From the NCBI GenBank assembly GCA_937922235.1, contig CAKZVC010000012.1, positions 62,001-126,000 on the forward strand: DNA of 64,000 nt, given 5' to 3'. The stretch comes from an uncultured Acidimicrobiales bacterium. Its GTDB lineage: Bacteria; Actinomycetota; Acidimicrobiia; Acidimicrobiales; SHLQ01. This document shows, in pieces, positions 40,725 through 49,493 of this stretch; the stretch's first letter is position 1; every line of letters begins with the position of its first letter. Both the position numbers and the translations under genes were made by a program. The notes beneath the pieces were generated by a model. The model was not told where the DNA came from. It searched no databases and saw nothing but the letters and a program-made list of their open reading frames with translations.

Positions 40725-42206
40725 TTACCCCAGGAGCGTGCGTGCTTCGTGTTCCAGTGCCAATCGGCGGGAGTGCGCCAATTCTTGATCTTCGGCGACC
40801 GCTTCGATGTACGCCTTGATCTTGGGTTCGGTACCGCTGGGGCGAATGATCAGCCGCACACCTTCGCCTCGGTAGATCAGCACATCGGAGGCGGGGAGCT
40901 CGGGAGTTCCGTCGATTAGGTCGGTGACGTCGACCACAACTCCCCCGATCTCCGTCGGCGGCGCCTCTCGAAGTAACGCCATCCGTTCGGTCATGCGACC
41001 CATCGAGTTCTCGCCTTCAAAGCGGACCGACACCTGCGAGGTGAGATGCACGCCGTGCTCGGCATACAGGTTGGCGAGGACATCATCGACGGTGTGTCCG
41101 TACTCGGCGACCTGGGCAACGAGCTCGGCGAAGACGAGGCCGGCCGAGATGCCGTCTTTGTCACGAATCGACGGGAGCACCGAGTAGCCCAATGCTTCTT
41201 CGTACGCGAAGACCAGAGGCTGTTCAGGGCTGTCCGCACGAACCAACCACTTGAACCCCGTCAGCGTTTCATGGCAGGTCACTCCCGCAGCGCTCGCCAC
41301 CCTCCCGAGCAGTGACGACGAAACGATCGTCGTGGCGACGGCACGATCCCCCTCGGTCTGCCCGATGAGATACCAGCCGAGTAAGACACCGATCTGGTCG
41401 CCGGTGAGGCGTTCCCAGCCAGCCTCACGGCGCACAGCGACAGCGAGACGGTCGGCGTCGGGATCGTTGGCAAGGACAAGGTCGGCGTGCCGGGCATCAG
41501 CGAGCGCCATGACCAAGTCCATCGTTCCGGGCTCTTCGGGATTCGGGAACGCAGCGGTTGGAAAATCGGGGTCGGGCGCGTGCTGCTCGGGAACACTCAA
41601 CATCGTGTGCCCAGCGGACTCGAGTGCCTGGACGAAGAGATCGCCACCAACACCGTGCATTGCGGTGTAAGCGATCGTCAGCGAGCGCTTGGCCGCTGGT
41701 CGAGAAATGGCAGCAAGGTACTGGTCGACCTCGAGAGAGCCGAGCAACTCGACCGAATCGGGCACGATGATTGAGACTTCTTCAGGCCACGGCAGAACGC
41801 TCATGTTGGCCTCGATGATGTCGGCGTCAACGGGGACGATCTGGCTACCGTCACCTGCGTACACCTTGTAGCCGTTGTCGGTTGCCGGGTTGTGGCTGGC
41901 GGTGACCATCACTCCCCCGGCAGCGGGCCCAGCGCTTACGGCATGGGCAACGACTGGCGTCGGCACGGGGTCGGGAAACAGCTGCGGCCGGTGTCCGTGC
42001 TCGGCCATCACCCGTGCGGTGACGTTGGCAAAGTCCTCGCTGCCATAGCGAGCATCGCGACCGATGATGATGACCGATTCGGCGGGTAGCCATTGAGCGA
42101 TTGCCGTGGCCGCAAGTTCGACGGTCTGCACGTTCATGCGCATCGGGCCTTCACCCAGCGCAGCTCGCAGTCCGGCGGTTCCGAAACTGAGCCGTTCGCT
42201 CGTCAC
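40725..42206 (-). CDS. Phosphosugar mutase (PGM2 / phosphopentomutase-like)
   Basis: A 493-residue alpha-D-phosphohexomutase family enzyme. Catalytic phosphoserine loop VMVTASHNPATDNGYKVY, metal loop NDPDADRLAVAV, sugar-binding loop FAYEEALGYSV and phosphate loop RPSGTEPKIKAY. The EEALGY sugar loop resembles the PGM2/phosphopentomutase branch more than glucose mutases (GEESG). Six bases separate it from the upstream deoD gene, supporting conversion of the (deoxy)ribose-1-phosphate released by nucleoside phosphorolysis to the 5-phosphate. Phosphomanno- or phosphoglucomutase activity is possible. Confidence 0.85.
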   Translation of the reverse strand: MTSERLSFGTAGLRAALGEGPMRMNVQTVELAATAIAQWLPAESVIIIGRDARYGSEDFANVTARVMAEHGHRPQLFPDPVPTPVVAHAVSAGPAAGGVMVTASHNPATDNGYKVYAGDGSQIVPVDADIIEANMSVLPWPEEVSIIVPDSVELLGSLEVDQYLAAISRPAAKRSLTIAYTAMHGVGGDLFVQALESAGHTMLSVPEQHAPDPDFPTAAFPNPEEPGTMDLVMALADARHADLVLANDPDADRLAVAVRREAGWERLTGDQIGVLLGWYLIGQTEGDRAVATTIVSSSLLGRVASAAGVTCHETLTGFKWLVRADSPEQPLVFAYEEALGYSVLPSIRDKDGISAGLVFAELVAQVAEYGHTVDDVLANLYAEHGVHLTSQVSVRFEGENSMGRMTERMALLREAPPTEIGGVVVDVTDLIDGTPELPASDVLIYRGEGVRLIIRPSGTEPKIKAYIEAVAEDQELAHSRRLALEHEARTLLG

Positions 42207-42211
42207 GTTGG

Positions 42212-42928
42212 CTACTTCGAAAGGTCGGCAGCGACAGCGGTGCGCAGGCCGAGCTCGAGCATCTCGTTCACGGTGAGCTGACGTTCGTCGGAGCTCAAGT
42301 GTTCGCCCGTAACGAGGTGGTCGGTGAGCGTGAACATCGACAGTGCTTCGGCACCCTCAACCGCGCATACCGAGTAGAGCGCAGCGGTTTCCATCTCGAC
42401 CGCGAGCACGCCATTGGCGGTGTGCTCGTCCTGAGCGTTCGAATTTTGTTCGTAGAAGATGTCGCTCGTGAAGACCGTTCCGAATTCAACGGCGATGCCC
42501 TGGGCTGCACTCACGTCTTTGATCACGTCGAGCATGCGCGGTGATGCCGCAATAGGTGACGGTGCGCCGATGAGCTCGGGCATGTTCGAGTTCGTGACGG
42601 CGTTGGTCGCGGCGACGATCTGGCGCAGCTGAAGTTCGGGCTTGTACACACCAGCAGTGCCGACGCGAATGATCGTCGAAACGTCGTACTCGCGAACGAG
42701 CTCGGTGATGTAGATCGCGGCCGAGGGCATGCCCATTCCGGAAGCCATGACCGACAGGCGGTGCCCTTCAAACAGCCCAGTAAAGCCGAGCATGCCTCGC
42801 ACGTCGGTCACCTGTTCCCAGTCGGTCATGAACGTCTGGGCGATGTGCTGGGCCCGCTTCGGGTCGCCTGGCATCAGTACGGTCGGAGCAAAGGCGCCAT
42901 CTACTGCGTTGATATGGGGAGTCGGCAT
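42212..42928 (-). CDS. deoD: DeoD-type purine-nucleoside phosphorylase
   Basis: A 238-residue hexameric-type PNP: MPGDPKRAQHIAQTF (phosphate binding), GMGMPSAAIYITEL, IIRVGTAGVY, VEMETAALYSV (ribose/base site) and the catalytic Asp in TLTDHLVTGE. It splits purine nucleosides with phosphate. First gene of the operon with the phosphosugar mutase, a salvage pairing that makes biochemical sense. Confidence 0.92.
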   Translation of the reverse strand: MPTPHINAVDGAFAPTVLMPGDPKRAQHIAQTFMTDWEQVTDVRGMLGFTGLFEGHRLSVMASGMGMPSAAIYITELVREYDVSTIIRVGTAGVYKPELQLRQIVAATNAVTNSNMPELIGAPSPIAASPRMLDVIKDVSAAQGIAVEFGTVFTSDIFYEQNSNAQDEHTANGVLAVEMETAALYSVCAVEGAEALSMFTLTDHLVTGEHLSSDERQLTVNEMLELGLRTAVAADLSK

Positions 42929-42960
42929 GTCTGCATTCTGCCAGCTCTCCGGAGGCTTGC

Positions 42961-43404
42961 TTAGCTCGCCGGAGTCAAGATCACCACAGGGGTGTTGCTA
43001 CGGCGGTGGGAGTGCTGGTCGATGAACTTGTCGAGTGCACGCCACGTGTTCCACAGACGATCGTGCTCTTCACCAGGCTCGGCCGCACGGCCGACAACTT
43101 CGATACGACCATCGGGCGTCACGAGCTCCGCGTTGGGGTTGGCTTGCAGGTTCAGCCACCATGCCGGGTCGGCTTCGGCCCACCCGTTCATTGCCATCGT
43201 GACGAAGTCGTCGCCGTCTTTGCAGTAAGCGATCATCACCACGCGCTTCTCGCCGCTCTTGCGGCCGATCGTGGTGAGCTGTGCGAGGCCCTCTTGGTCG
43301 GGGGTTGCTTCTCGAAGCCCGAGCCTTCCGTTGCTGTAGCGAAAGAGGCCACGGTGGATCTTCCAGGCCAGGCGGATAATGGGTCGGGGTGGAAGTGGTG
43401 CCAT
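42961..43404 (-). CDS. Nitroreductase/deazaflavin (F420)-binding family protein, Ddn-like
   Basis: About 147 residues from MAPLPPRPIIRLAW; a GTG at 43446 would add 14. Split beta-barrel family signatures: LTTIGRKSGEKRVVMIAYCKDGDDFV, then WWLNLQANPNAEL. Mycobacterial relatives bind F420 and reduce quinones or nitroimidazoles. Physiological role here unknown. It lies convergent to a unique membrane protein's upstream region and is oriented like deoD. Confidence 0.8.
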   Translation of the reverse strand: MAPLPPRPIIRLAWKIHRGLFRYSNGRLGLREATPDQEGLAQLTTIGRKSGEKRVVMIAYCKDGDDFVTMAMNGWAEADPAWWLNLQANPNAELVTPDGRIEVVGRAAEPGEEHDRLWNTWRALDKFIDQHSHRRSNTPVVILTPAS

Positions 43405-43496
43405 GACCTCACCGTACGGATGCACTTCGGCCCTGTCATCAGCCACCCGTGCGATTCGGCCTCGGCCAAAAGTATGACGAACGCTGGAGTCATCGA

Positions 43497-43958
43497 ATGC
43501 TTAAGTTGCCCACCACGGCCTACCGACAAAAGGGAATGAAGCCCCAGCAGCCATCACTTGTCGCCGTCTGGCGCATGGCGCTCTATCTGCAAGCCGCAGT
43601 CGGAGTGATCTTTGCTGGACATGGCGTGAGCGTTGCGTGGGACGACGCGTTCAACGAGACATACCTCGACGGTCTCAGCTTTTGGATCGGCACCGCCGTG
43701 GCGGTTATTGCTCTTGTGGCGGCGTCGATCCAGATCGGTCTTGCCTGGCTTTCGACGAGGCGCCTACGAATCGCTGCTGGCCTAAGCATCGTCGTTCCGG
43801 CACTCGTGGCCGTCGCCTCGGCGCAATCCCATTTCCCGTTTCGTCCCGCTGCGCTCGCCGCACTTGGGGTAGCGATCATCCTCAGCATCACCGTGACGGT
43901 CAGCAACGTCAAGGCCCACGAACCATCAGACGCCGAGCTTTCACCACAGGACGCCTAA
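43497..43958 (+). CDS. Small polytopic membrane protein, unknown
   Basis: About 153 residues; starts at MLKLPTT or, 13 codons later, MKPQQPS (after GGGA). Four hydrophobic helices are visible: ALYLQAAVGVIFAGHGVSVA, FWIGTAVAVIALVAASIQIGLAWL, AAGLSIVVPALVAVASA and ALAALGVAIILSITVTVS. No family recognised and no clear partner. Convergent with ppc. Confidence 0.55.
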   Translation: MLKLPTTAYRQKGMKPQQPSLVAVWRMALYLQAAVGVIFAGHGVSVAWDDAFNETYLDGLSFWIGTAVAVIALVAASIQIGLAWLSTRRLRIAAGLSIVVPALVAVASAQSHFPFRPAALAALGVAIILSITVTVSNVKAHEPSDAELSPQDA

Positions 43959-43991
43959 GCACGCCCCCGTTAGCGAGAAGTCGATGTGGAA

Positions 43992-46745
43992 TCAGCCGGT
44001 GTTGCGGAGACCCGCAGCGACACCGTTGATGCTGAGCAACAGCGCACGTCGAATGCGCCGAGCTGCGATTCCGGCTTCGGTGTCAGCATCGAGATCGGTG
44101 GTGTTTCCACGAGCGCTCTTGAGCAATGCCACCTGCAACACGTTCAACGGATCGAGGTAGTTGTCGCGGATCTCGAGGGTGCGACGAAGAACCGGCAGAT
44201 CATCGAGTAGTCCGCTTCCGGTGACGGTGCGGATGGCATCGACGGTACGAACGTGTTCAGCGCAGATGACGTCATAGAGGTGGCGATGCTCGGGTTCAAC
44301 AAGCGTTTCGACGTAGGTGCGTGACATCCCAAGATCGGTCTTCGACAGGGTCATCTCGACGTTCGACAGGAACGTGCGGAAGAAGCGCCAATCGCGGAAC
44401 ATGTCGACCATGTCTTCGGCGTGACCCGCTTCGGCAGCGGCGGCGAGGCCGCTTCCAACGCCAAACCACCCAGGCACGATCTGACGAGACTGGGTCCATC
44501 CAAACACCCACGGGATAGCCCGCAGGTCGTCGATGCCACTCGACGCCCCCTTGCGTCGTGCCGGTCGAGATCCGATGTTGAGCGCACCGAGTTCTTCGAC
44601 TGGGGTCGACGTAGTGAAGTACGGGACGAGGCTCGGGTCTTCGATCAGCTTGCGGTAACTGCTGTACGCGTTGTCCGAGACGATCTCCATGACCGCCGAC
44701 CACCGGTCACGGGCCTCGTCGCCGATACGACTCTCGGTGTGCATGAGCGTGGCTTCGAGCATCGCGGAGTACGCAAGATCGAGGTTGCGACGTGCCAACC
44801 GCGGACGGCTGTACTTGTCGGCGATGACCTCGCCCTGTTCGGTCGTCTTCATCAGGCCCGTGATGACACCAGATGGCTGGGCCAAGATCGCGTCGTGCGT
44901 CGGGCCGCCACCACGGCCAACCGTGCCACCTCGGCCGTGGAAGACCGGAACGTCGACGCCGTGACGCTTCGAGATCTCGCGTACTGCTCGGAGCGCCTTG
45001 TGAATCTCCCATTGCGAGGTGGAGATGCCGCCGTCCTTGTTCGAGTCGGAGTAGCCGACCATGATCTCCTGCACATTCCCCCGCAGCTCGACAATGCGCC
45101 GGTAGCCGGGGTCATTGAGGAGCGCGTCCATCACGGTGTCGATGGCACGAAGGTCGTCGATCGTTTCGAGCAGCGGCACAAAGCCAATGCGGGCGATGTC
45201 GCGGCTGAGATCGATCAAGCCCACTTCTCGAGCCAGCACTGCCGGAGCGAGGATGTCGTCGGCGCCCTGGGTCATCGACACGATGTAGCTTTCGACGATC
45301 GAATCGCCGAAGCGGTCCATCTGCTTACGCAGCGTCGTGAACAGACTGAGGGCATCGCCCAGGTCGGGCGTTCCAGCTGGAGCGAAGGGCCGAGGCTTCT
45401 GAAGCTCGGCGCTCAACAACTCTCGACGTGCATCAGCATCGGTTGGGTACTCAGTGCCGACGCTTGCGTACAGGTCGTTCAGCGCATCGTGGTGATGGCG
45501 AGTGTGCTGACGAATGTCCAGCGTTGCCAGGTGGAAGCCGATTGTCCGGGCCAAGCGGCGCAGCGCCGAGAGCTTGCCCTTCGCGATGACATCGGCGCCG
45601 GTTGCCCGAAGCGATGTGTCCATACGATCGAGGTCGTCATACAGCTCAGACGCCTGGTCGTAGGCGGCTTCGGTTCCTCCACGATTCTGTTCGAGGGTGC
45701 GTTCGGCCGCGGCGAGCTTGCCATCGATGATCGTGCAGGCAATTCGGTACGGCTCGTCGGCGATCAACGGCGATATGCCGTCGACCAACCGAGGAAAGCG
45801 AGCCGACTCGTCGGCGATCCATGACGACAAGTCGTCGGTAACGGGCCGGATTGTGCCCGACACGCTCAGATCGCCGGCAAGATCTTGGACACCTGAGCGC
45901 AGGAGGCGAAGTGCGCGCTGGCGTTGGAGTTCGAGAACCTCGTTCGTGACCTCGGCCGTGACGTACGGATTTCCATCGCGGTCACCGCCCACCCACGAGC
46001 CGAAGCGAATTGGGGTGAGGTCGTCGGGAAGCTCCACGCCACGTTCGGACGCAAGATGTTCAAGGTCGGCCCACACGGGTGGAAGTGCGTCGGCTACGAG
46101 GCCTTCCACGTAGAAGATGATGGAGCGTGCTTCGTCGACGGGAGTTGGCTTGACCTGACGGAGCTCGTCGCTCAACCAGAGCAGGTCGATGATCTCGCCG
46201 ATGCGAGTGTCTATTCGTACCTCGCCGGCCGTGGTGCTCGACGGACGCTGCCGCAGCAGGTCGGCAATCTCGGCGCGCTTTTGCAGAACCGAACGTCGGG
46301 AGGCTTCGGTTGGGTGGGCGGTGAAGACCGGGCGGTATTCGACGGTGCGAAGCCGTTCGGCCAAGACGTCTGAATCGATGCCGGCGTTGTCGGCACGTGT
46401 GAAGGTGTCGAACAACTCGCCGGAGCCTTCGGTCTTGAGGCGCAGTTCTTCGACGCGGTTGACCTGCTCGGCAACATTGGCCAGGTGGAAATAGATAGTG
46501 AACGCTCGGACAAGGAGAATCGCTTCGACCTCGGACAGGTCAGCAACGGTCGCATCGAGCTCAGCACGTGCGGTCTCGTCACCTTCGCGAGTGCTGCGAG
46601 CCAGAACCCGAACCTTCTCGACGAGCTCAAAGAACTCGACACTTACGTTGCGCTGAATCGAATCTCCGAGCTGGGCACCAATGCGGCGAATGTCAGCTCG
46701 TAAGCGCTCTTGACGGTCGGACTCAGGAATTTCAGCGATAGCCAC
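43992..46745 (-). CDS. ppc: Phosphoenolpyruvate carboxylase
   Basis: A 917-residue full-length PEPC, the anaplerotic enzyme that carboxylates PEP to oxaloacetate. Catalytic His in FTAHPTEASRRS, the Lys/Arg region YSDSNKDGG, the mobile loop GRGGTVGRGGGPTHDAI and the conserved C-terminal GLRNTG are all present. It stands alone, with a repeat-rich spacer upstream. Long open frames on the opposite strand are shadows. Confidence 0.96.
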   Translation of the reverse strand: MAIAEIPESDRQERLRADIRRIGAQLGDSIQRNVSVEFFELVEKVRVLARSTREGDETARAELDATVADLSEVEAILLVRAFTIYFHLANVAEQVNRVEELRLKTEGSGELFDTFTRADNAGIDSDVLAERLRTVEYRPVFTAHPTEASRRSVLQKRAEIADLLRQRPSSTTAGEVRIDTRIGEIIDLLWLSDELRQVKPTPVDEARSIIFYVEGLVADALPPVWADLEHLASERGVELPDDLTPIRFGSWVGGDRDGNPYVTAEVTNEVLELQRQRALRLLRSGVQDLAGDLSVSGTIRPVTDDLSSWIADESARFPRLVDGISPLIADEPYRIACTIIDGKLAAAERTLEQNRGGTEAAYDQASELYDDLDRMDTSLRATGADVIAKGKLSALRRLARTIGFHLATLDIRQHTRHHHDALNDLYASVGTEYPTDADARRELLSAELQKPRPFAPAGTPDLGDALSLFTTLRKQMDRFGDSIVESYIVSMTQGADDILAPAVLAREVGLIDLSRDIARIGFVPLLETIDDLRAIDTVMDALLNDPGYRRIVELRGNVQEIMVGYSDSNKDGGISTSQWEIHKALRAVREISKRHGVDVPVFHGRGGTVGRGGGPTHDAILAQPSGVITGLMKTTEQGEVIADKYSRPRLARRNLDLAYSAMLEATLMHTESRIGDEARDRWSAVMEIVSDNAYSSYRKLIEDPSLVPYFTTSTPVEELGALNIGSRPARRKGASSGIDDLRAIPWVFGWTQSRQIVPGWFGVGSGLAAAAEAGHAEDMVDMFRDWRFFRTFLSNVEMTLSKTDLGMSRTYVETLVEPEHRHLYDVICAEHVRTVDAIRTVTGSGLLDDLPVLRRTLEIRDNYLDPLNVLQVALLKSARGNTTDLDADTEAGIAARRIRRALLLSINGVAAGLRNTG

Positions 46746-46830
46746 GGCCTCAGCCTATGAACGGGAGCCCATCTTCCAAGGCGATATCACGATCGCGAAT
46801 GAGACTTCGCCGACCTATCTCCGCGACTCG

Positions 46831-46981
46831 GTGCCTGGCACCATTCCCCGCTTTTGTACCTGGCACCATGGCCACACTCATCCCACTCAGCGGGACAGCA
46901 GCCTCTTCTGGTGCCAGGTACAAATAGCGAAGTTCATCCCACTCAGCGGGACAGTGGCCCCGATTCGTGCCAGGCACCATT
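46831..46981. repeat. Cluster of GTGCCTGGCACC-type palindromes with a long inverted repeat
   Basis: Four copies of a palindromic motif (GTGCCTGGCACC at 46831, GTACCTGGCACC at 46857, its inverse at 46909, GTGCCAGGCACC at 46967) are interleaved with two direct copies of a 21-bp TCATCCCACTCAGCGGGAC segment (46878 and 46934). TTTGTACCTGGCACCA (46853-46868) pairs perfectly with 46909-46924, giving a 16-bp stem. It lies between divergent ppc and the class II aldolase gene; the rest of the 46746-47006 spacer shows nothing else. Confidence 0.85.
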
Positions 46982-47006
46982 TCGGCGGGCGAAGTACATT
47001 GCGGAG

Positions 47007-47750
47007 ATGGAACTCAAGCGCTGGACGGCTCCTACGACTGAACGAGATGCCCGGATCGAGCTTGCCGCTGCCTATCGGTATGCCTACGACCTTGGCTGGA
47101 CCGACCTGGGAGCCACCCACTTCAGTAGCCGAGTGCCGGGGATGCCCGATACGTACCTGATCTTGCAAGAGGGACTGTTCTTCAACGAAGTGACCGCCAG
47201 CAACCTGGTCATGCTCGGCGTCGATGGCGCTACTCCTCAGGATGGTGTGGGCGTGAACCCCGCCGGGGTCACGATTCATGGCGCGCTCCTCGCAGGCAAA
47301 CCCGAGATCAACTCGGTCATGCACACCCACACGGTCGCCGGGGTTGCGGTGTGCAACTCCTACGAGGGCCTTCAACCTCTATCGCAGCATTCTCTTCGCT
47401 TCTACAAGGACTTCGGACGTCACATCTACGAAGGTGTTGCCCTCGACGGCGACGAGGGTCCTCGTCTGGTCGAGAACCTTGCTGACCACGAACTGCTATT
47501 GCTGAATAACCACGGCCTGTTGACCGCAGGTGTGAGCGTTCCACAGGCCTTCAGTGCGATGTACTACGCCGAGATGGCCTGCCAGATTCAGGTTGCAACC
47601 ATCGGGTCAACAGACATGATCCTCAAGCCAACGAGGAAGGTCCGCAAGCACACCAAGCAGCAGCACGACGACAGCCACGGCTATATGTACCGCGACTGGA
47701 TGGCGATTCTGCGAGACGTCGAACGCAACCACCCCGACTTCGCTGACTAG
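47007..47750 (+). CDS. Class II aldolase/adducin-family protein
   Basis: A 247-residue protein starting MELKRWTAPTTERDARIEL. The zinc-binding histidines of class II aldolases are present (MHTHTVAGVAV and a distal NNHGLLTAG), with HFSSRVPGMPDTYLI at the N-terminal sugar-phosphate-binding region. Adducin-like members act on varied substrates, so a fuculose-1-phosphate-type aldol cleavage is not assured. Its end overlaps the convergent MFS gene by 4 bp. Confidence 0.8.
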   Translation: MELKRWTAPTTERDARIELAAAYRYAYDLGWTDLGATHFSSRVPGMPDTYLILQEGLFFNEVTASNLVMLGVDGATPQDGVGVNPAGVTIHGALLAGKPEINSVMHTHTVAGVAVCNSYEGLQPLSQHSLRFYKDFGRHIYEGVALDGDEGPRLVENLADHELLLLNNHGLLTAGVSVPQAFSAMYYAEMACQIQVATIGSTDMILKPTRKVRKHTKQQHDDSHGYMYRDWMAILRDVERNHPDFAD

Positions 47751-48976
47751 AAGAAGGGACTGACCCAGACGACTTCGGGTTCAGGTTCGACCACTGGCTC
47801 GGGTGCATTCCGTGGCCCGAGACGCAACGCTCGCATCGCCCAGGCTCCGAGCATCGGCCCTGGAGCGAGCATGAAGAACGCCCAACCCCAGCCGTACGCG
47901 TCACGAACAACGGGCACAAGGAAGATGGTGAAGATCGTGAGCACGAAGCCAGCCGCTAACTGCACCGTGAGCGCGGTGCCGACGTAGCGAGGATCGGTGA
48001 CCTCGGTGACGATCGCTGAGAATTGCGCCGAATCGGCAACAACCCAGAACCCCCACACCAACCCGATGCCAACAACGATCGGCAATGGAGCGTCGAGCAA
48101 GAATCCAGCCACGACCGCAGCAGACGCCGACCACCGCATCGCCAGTGCTGCAGCGTCAGATCGGCTGCGCCGGTCGCTCATGATTCCTGCATACACCGCG
48201 CCAAGCGCTCCCGCAGCAATCACCAAGAAGGCAACGAAGCTTGCTACTCGCGCCGACTCGAAAACGTCGAGGTAGAAGGCCGCAATCCACGCCCACATGG
48301 CATAGAGCTCCCACATGTGGCCGAAGTACCCAGCGCTCGCCAGCCGGAAATCACGGTTGGCGAAGATCGCACGGAGCTGAGTCGGATCGAAGTTTGCAGC
48401 ACCGGTCGCATACGGTCCGTCGCAGCACAGTCGTTCAGCGACGATCCCTCCCGTCATCGTCATTGCTGATACAACGACGAGGGTGATGCGCCAGTCGACG
48501 CCGCCAATCGAATTGACCAGGTGTGGAAGGGCCGAGCCGATCGTGAGCGCCCCGACCATCACGCCGAGCGCCATGCCCCGACCTTCCCGGTACCAAGTGG
48601 ACATCGCCTTAAGTGATGGCGGATAGACGCCAGCAAGAAACGCACCGGTGGCGAGACGCGCCACAACCGCTACGCCAAACGAGTTTCCAAGAACGACGAC
48701 CACGTTGGCGATTGCCGCGCCTGTCGCTCCCATCATGATGAGCTTTCGTGGCGGGATCCGATCGGCGAGGTTTGTAACGGACGAAATCACGGCGCCGAGA
48801 ACGAAACCGATCTGCACCATGATGGTCAGCCAGCTCGCCTGCGCCCGAGAGAGGTCCCATGCATCGCGAAGCTGCCCGAGCACTGCCGCAGTTGAGAACC
48901 ACGGCGACATGGCAAGGACAAGGCCGATAGCGAGCAAGACGAGCTCACGTCGTTGCTGCGGTGGCCGTTCTTCCAT
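47747..48976 (-). CDS. Major facilitator superfamily transporter
   Basis: About 409 residues starting MEERPPQQRRE, with 12 predicted helices. Conserved loop 2-3 (NLADRIPPRKLIMMG) and 8-9 (GIMSDRRSRSDAAALAMR) motifs are of the MFS type. The C-terminal tail is acidic/proline-rich (EPVVEPEPEVVWVSPFF). Substrate not predictable; NarK/cyanate-type relatives look similar. Confidence 0.82.
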   Translation of the reverse strand: MEERPPQQRRELVLLAIGLVLAMSPWFSTAAVLGQLRDAWDLSRAQASWLTIMVQIGFVLGAVISSVTNLADRIPPRKLIMMGATGAAIANVVVVLGNSFGVAVVARLATGAFLAGVYPPSLKAMSTWYREGRGMALGVMVGALTIGSALPHLVNSIGGVDWRITLVVVSAMTMTGGIVAERLCCDGPYATGAANFDPTQLRAIFANRDFRLASAGYFGHMWELYAMWAWIAAFYLDVFESARVASFVAFLVIAAGALGAVYAGIMSDRRSRSDAAALAMRWSASAAVVAGFLLDAPLPIVVGIGLVWGFWVVADSAQFSAIVTEVTDPRYVGTALTVQLAAGFVLTIFTIFLVPVVRDAYGWGWAFFMLAPGPMLGAWAMRALRLGPRNAPEPVVEPEPEVVWVSPFF

Positions 48977-49085
48977 GCCTGTTGAACGTCCGGAGGATGA
49001 ACTCGCATTCCGTTGCATCTCAGAAAGCTCCAACGAATTGCTGGAACGGACGTTCACCCAACCCGATCGTGTGCCACCGTTGAGC

Positions 49086-49493
49086 ATGATCCGATCGCTC
49101 GAAGACGCGCTGATTCCGGTCGTGTCCACGGGGTGGACAATGTCGGAGATCGATGGCGAACTCCACGCATTGCCGTCGGTTGCGCTCGACGTAGCCAAAC
49201 GGCCCGATGTTGAGGATCTTGCCCGGGTGCATGCAACCGAGGGCATCGGTGAGATCCGCACGCTCGCAACGCCAGCGGGCGGCGGCAATGTGCGGTTCGA
49301 CGTCGTCATAACGAGCCCAGTGCAATGCCACTTGGCGTTCATTGTCGACGATGTGCATCAGGCAGTGCTCGATGAGGCCGCGAAGCAAGAGACTCTCGTG
49401 CTCGCCACCGGCGATCCGTCGATCGTTGGAGCCACCTGGCTTGCGGTCAACATTGATGGAGATGCCCTACAGGCCGTCTTGGCGAGCTGCTAA
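49086..49493 (+). CDS. Hypothetical protein
   Basis: A 135-residue protein from MIRSLEDALIPV; an ATG at 48975 would add 37 residues but overlap the divergent MFS start. Not recognised. Predicted alpha/beta: VVSTGWTMSEIDGELH, VHATEGIGEIRTLATPAGGG, VQCHLAFIVDDVHQAVLDE. Codon pattern is like its neighbours. Its 3' end overlaps the convergent selenoprotein gene by 4 bp. Confidence 0.5.
   Translation: MIRSLEDALIPVVSTGWTMSEIDGELHALPSVALDVAKRPDVEDLARVHATEGIGEIRTLATPAGGGNVRFDVVITSPVQCHLAFIVDDVHQAVLDEAAKQETLVLATGDPSIVGATWLAVNIDGDALQAVLASC

Noticed and set aside
44421-45824. Long plus-strand open frame opposite ppc
   Set aside because: It is a shadow: the minus strand encodes a complete PEP carboxylase with all catalytic motifs; similar shadows lie opposite the GGDEF/EAL gene (25078-26034) and menF.
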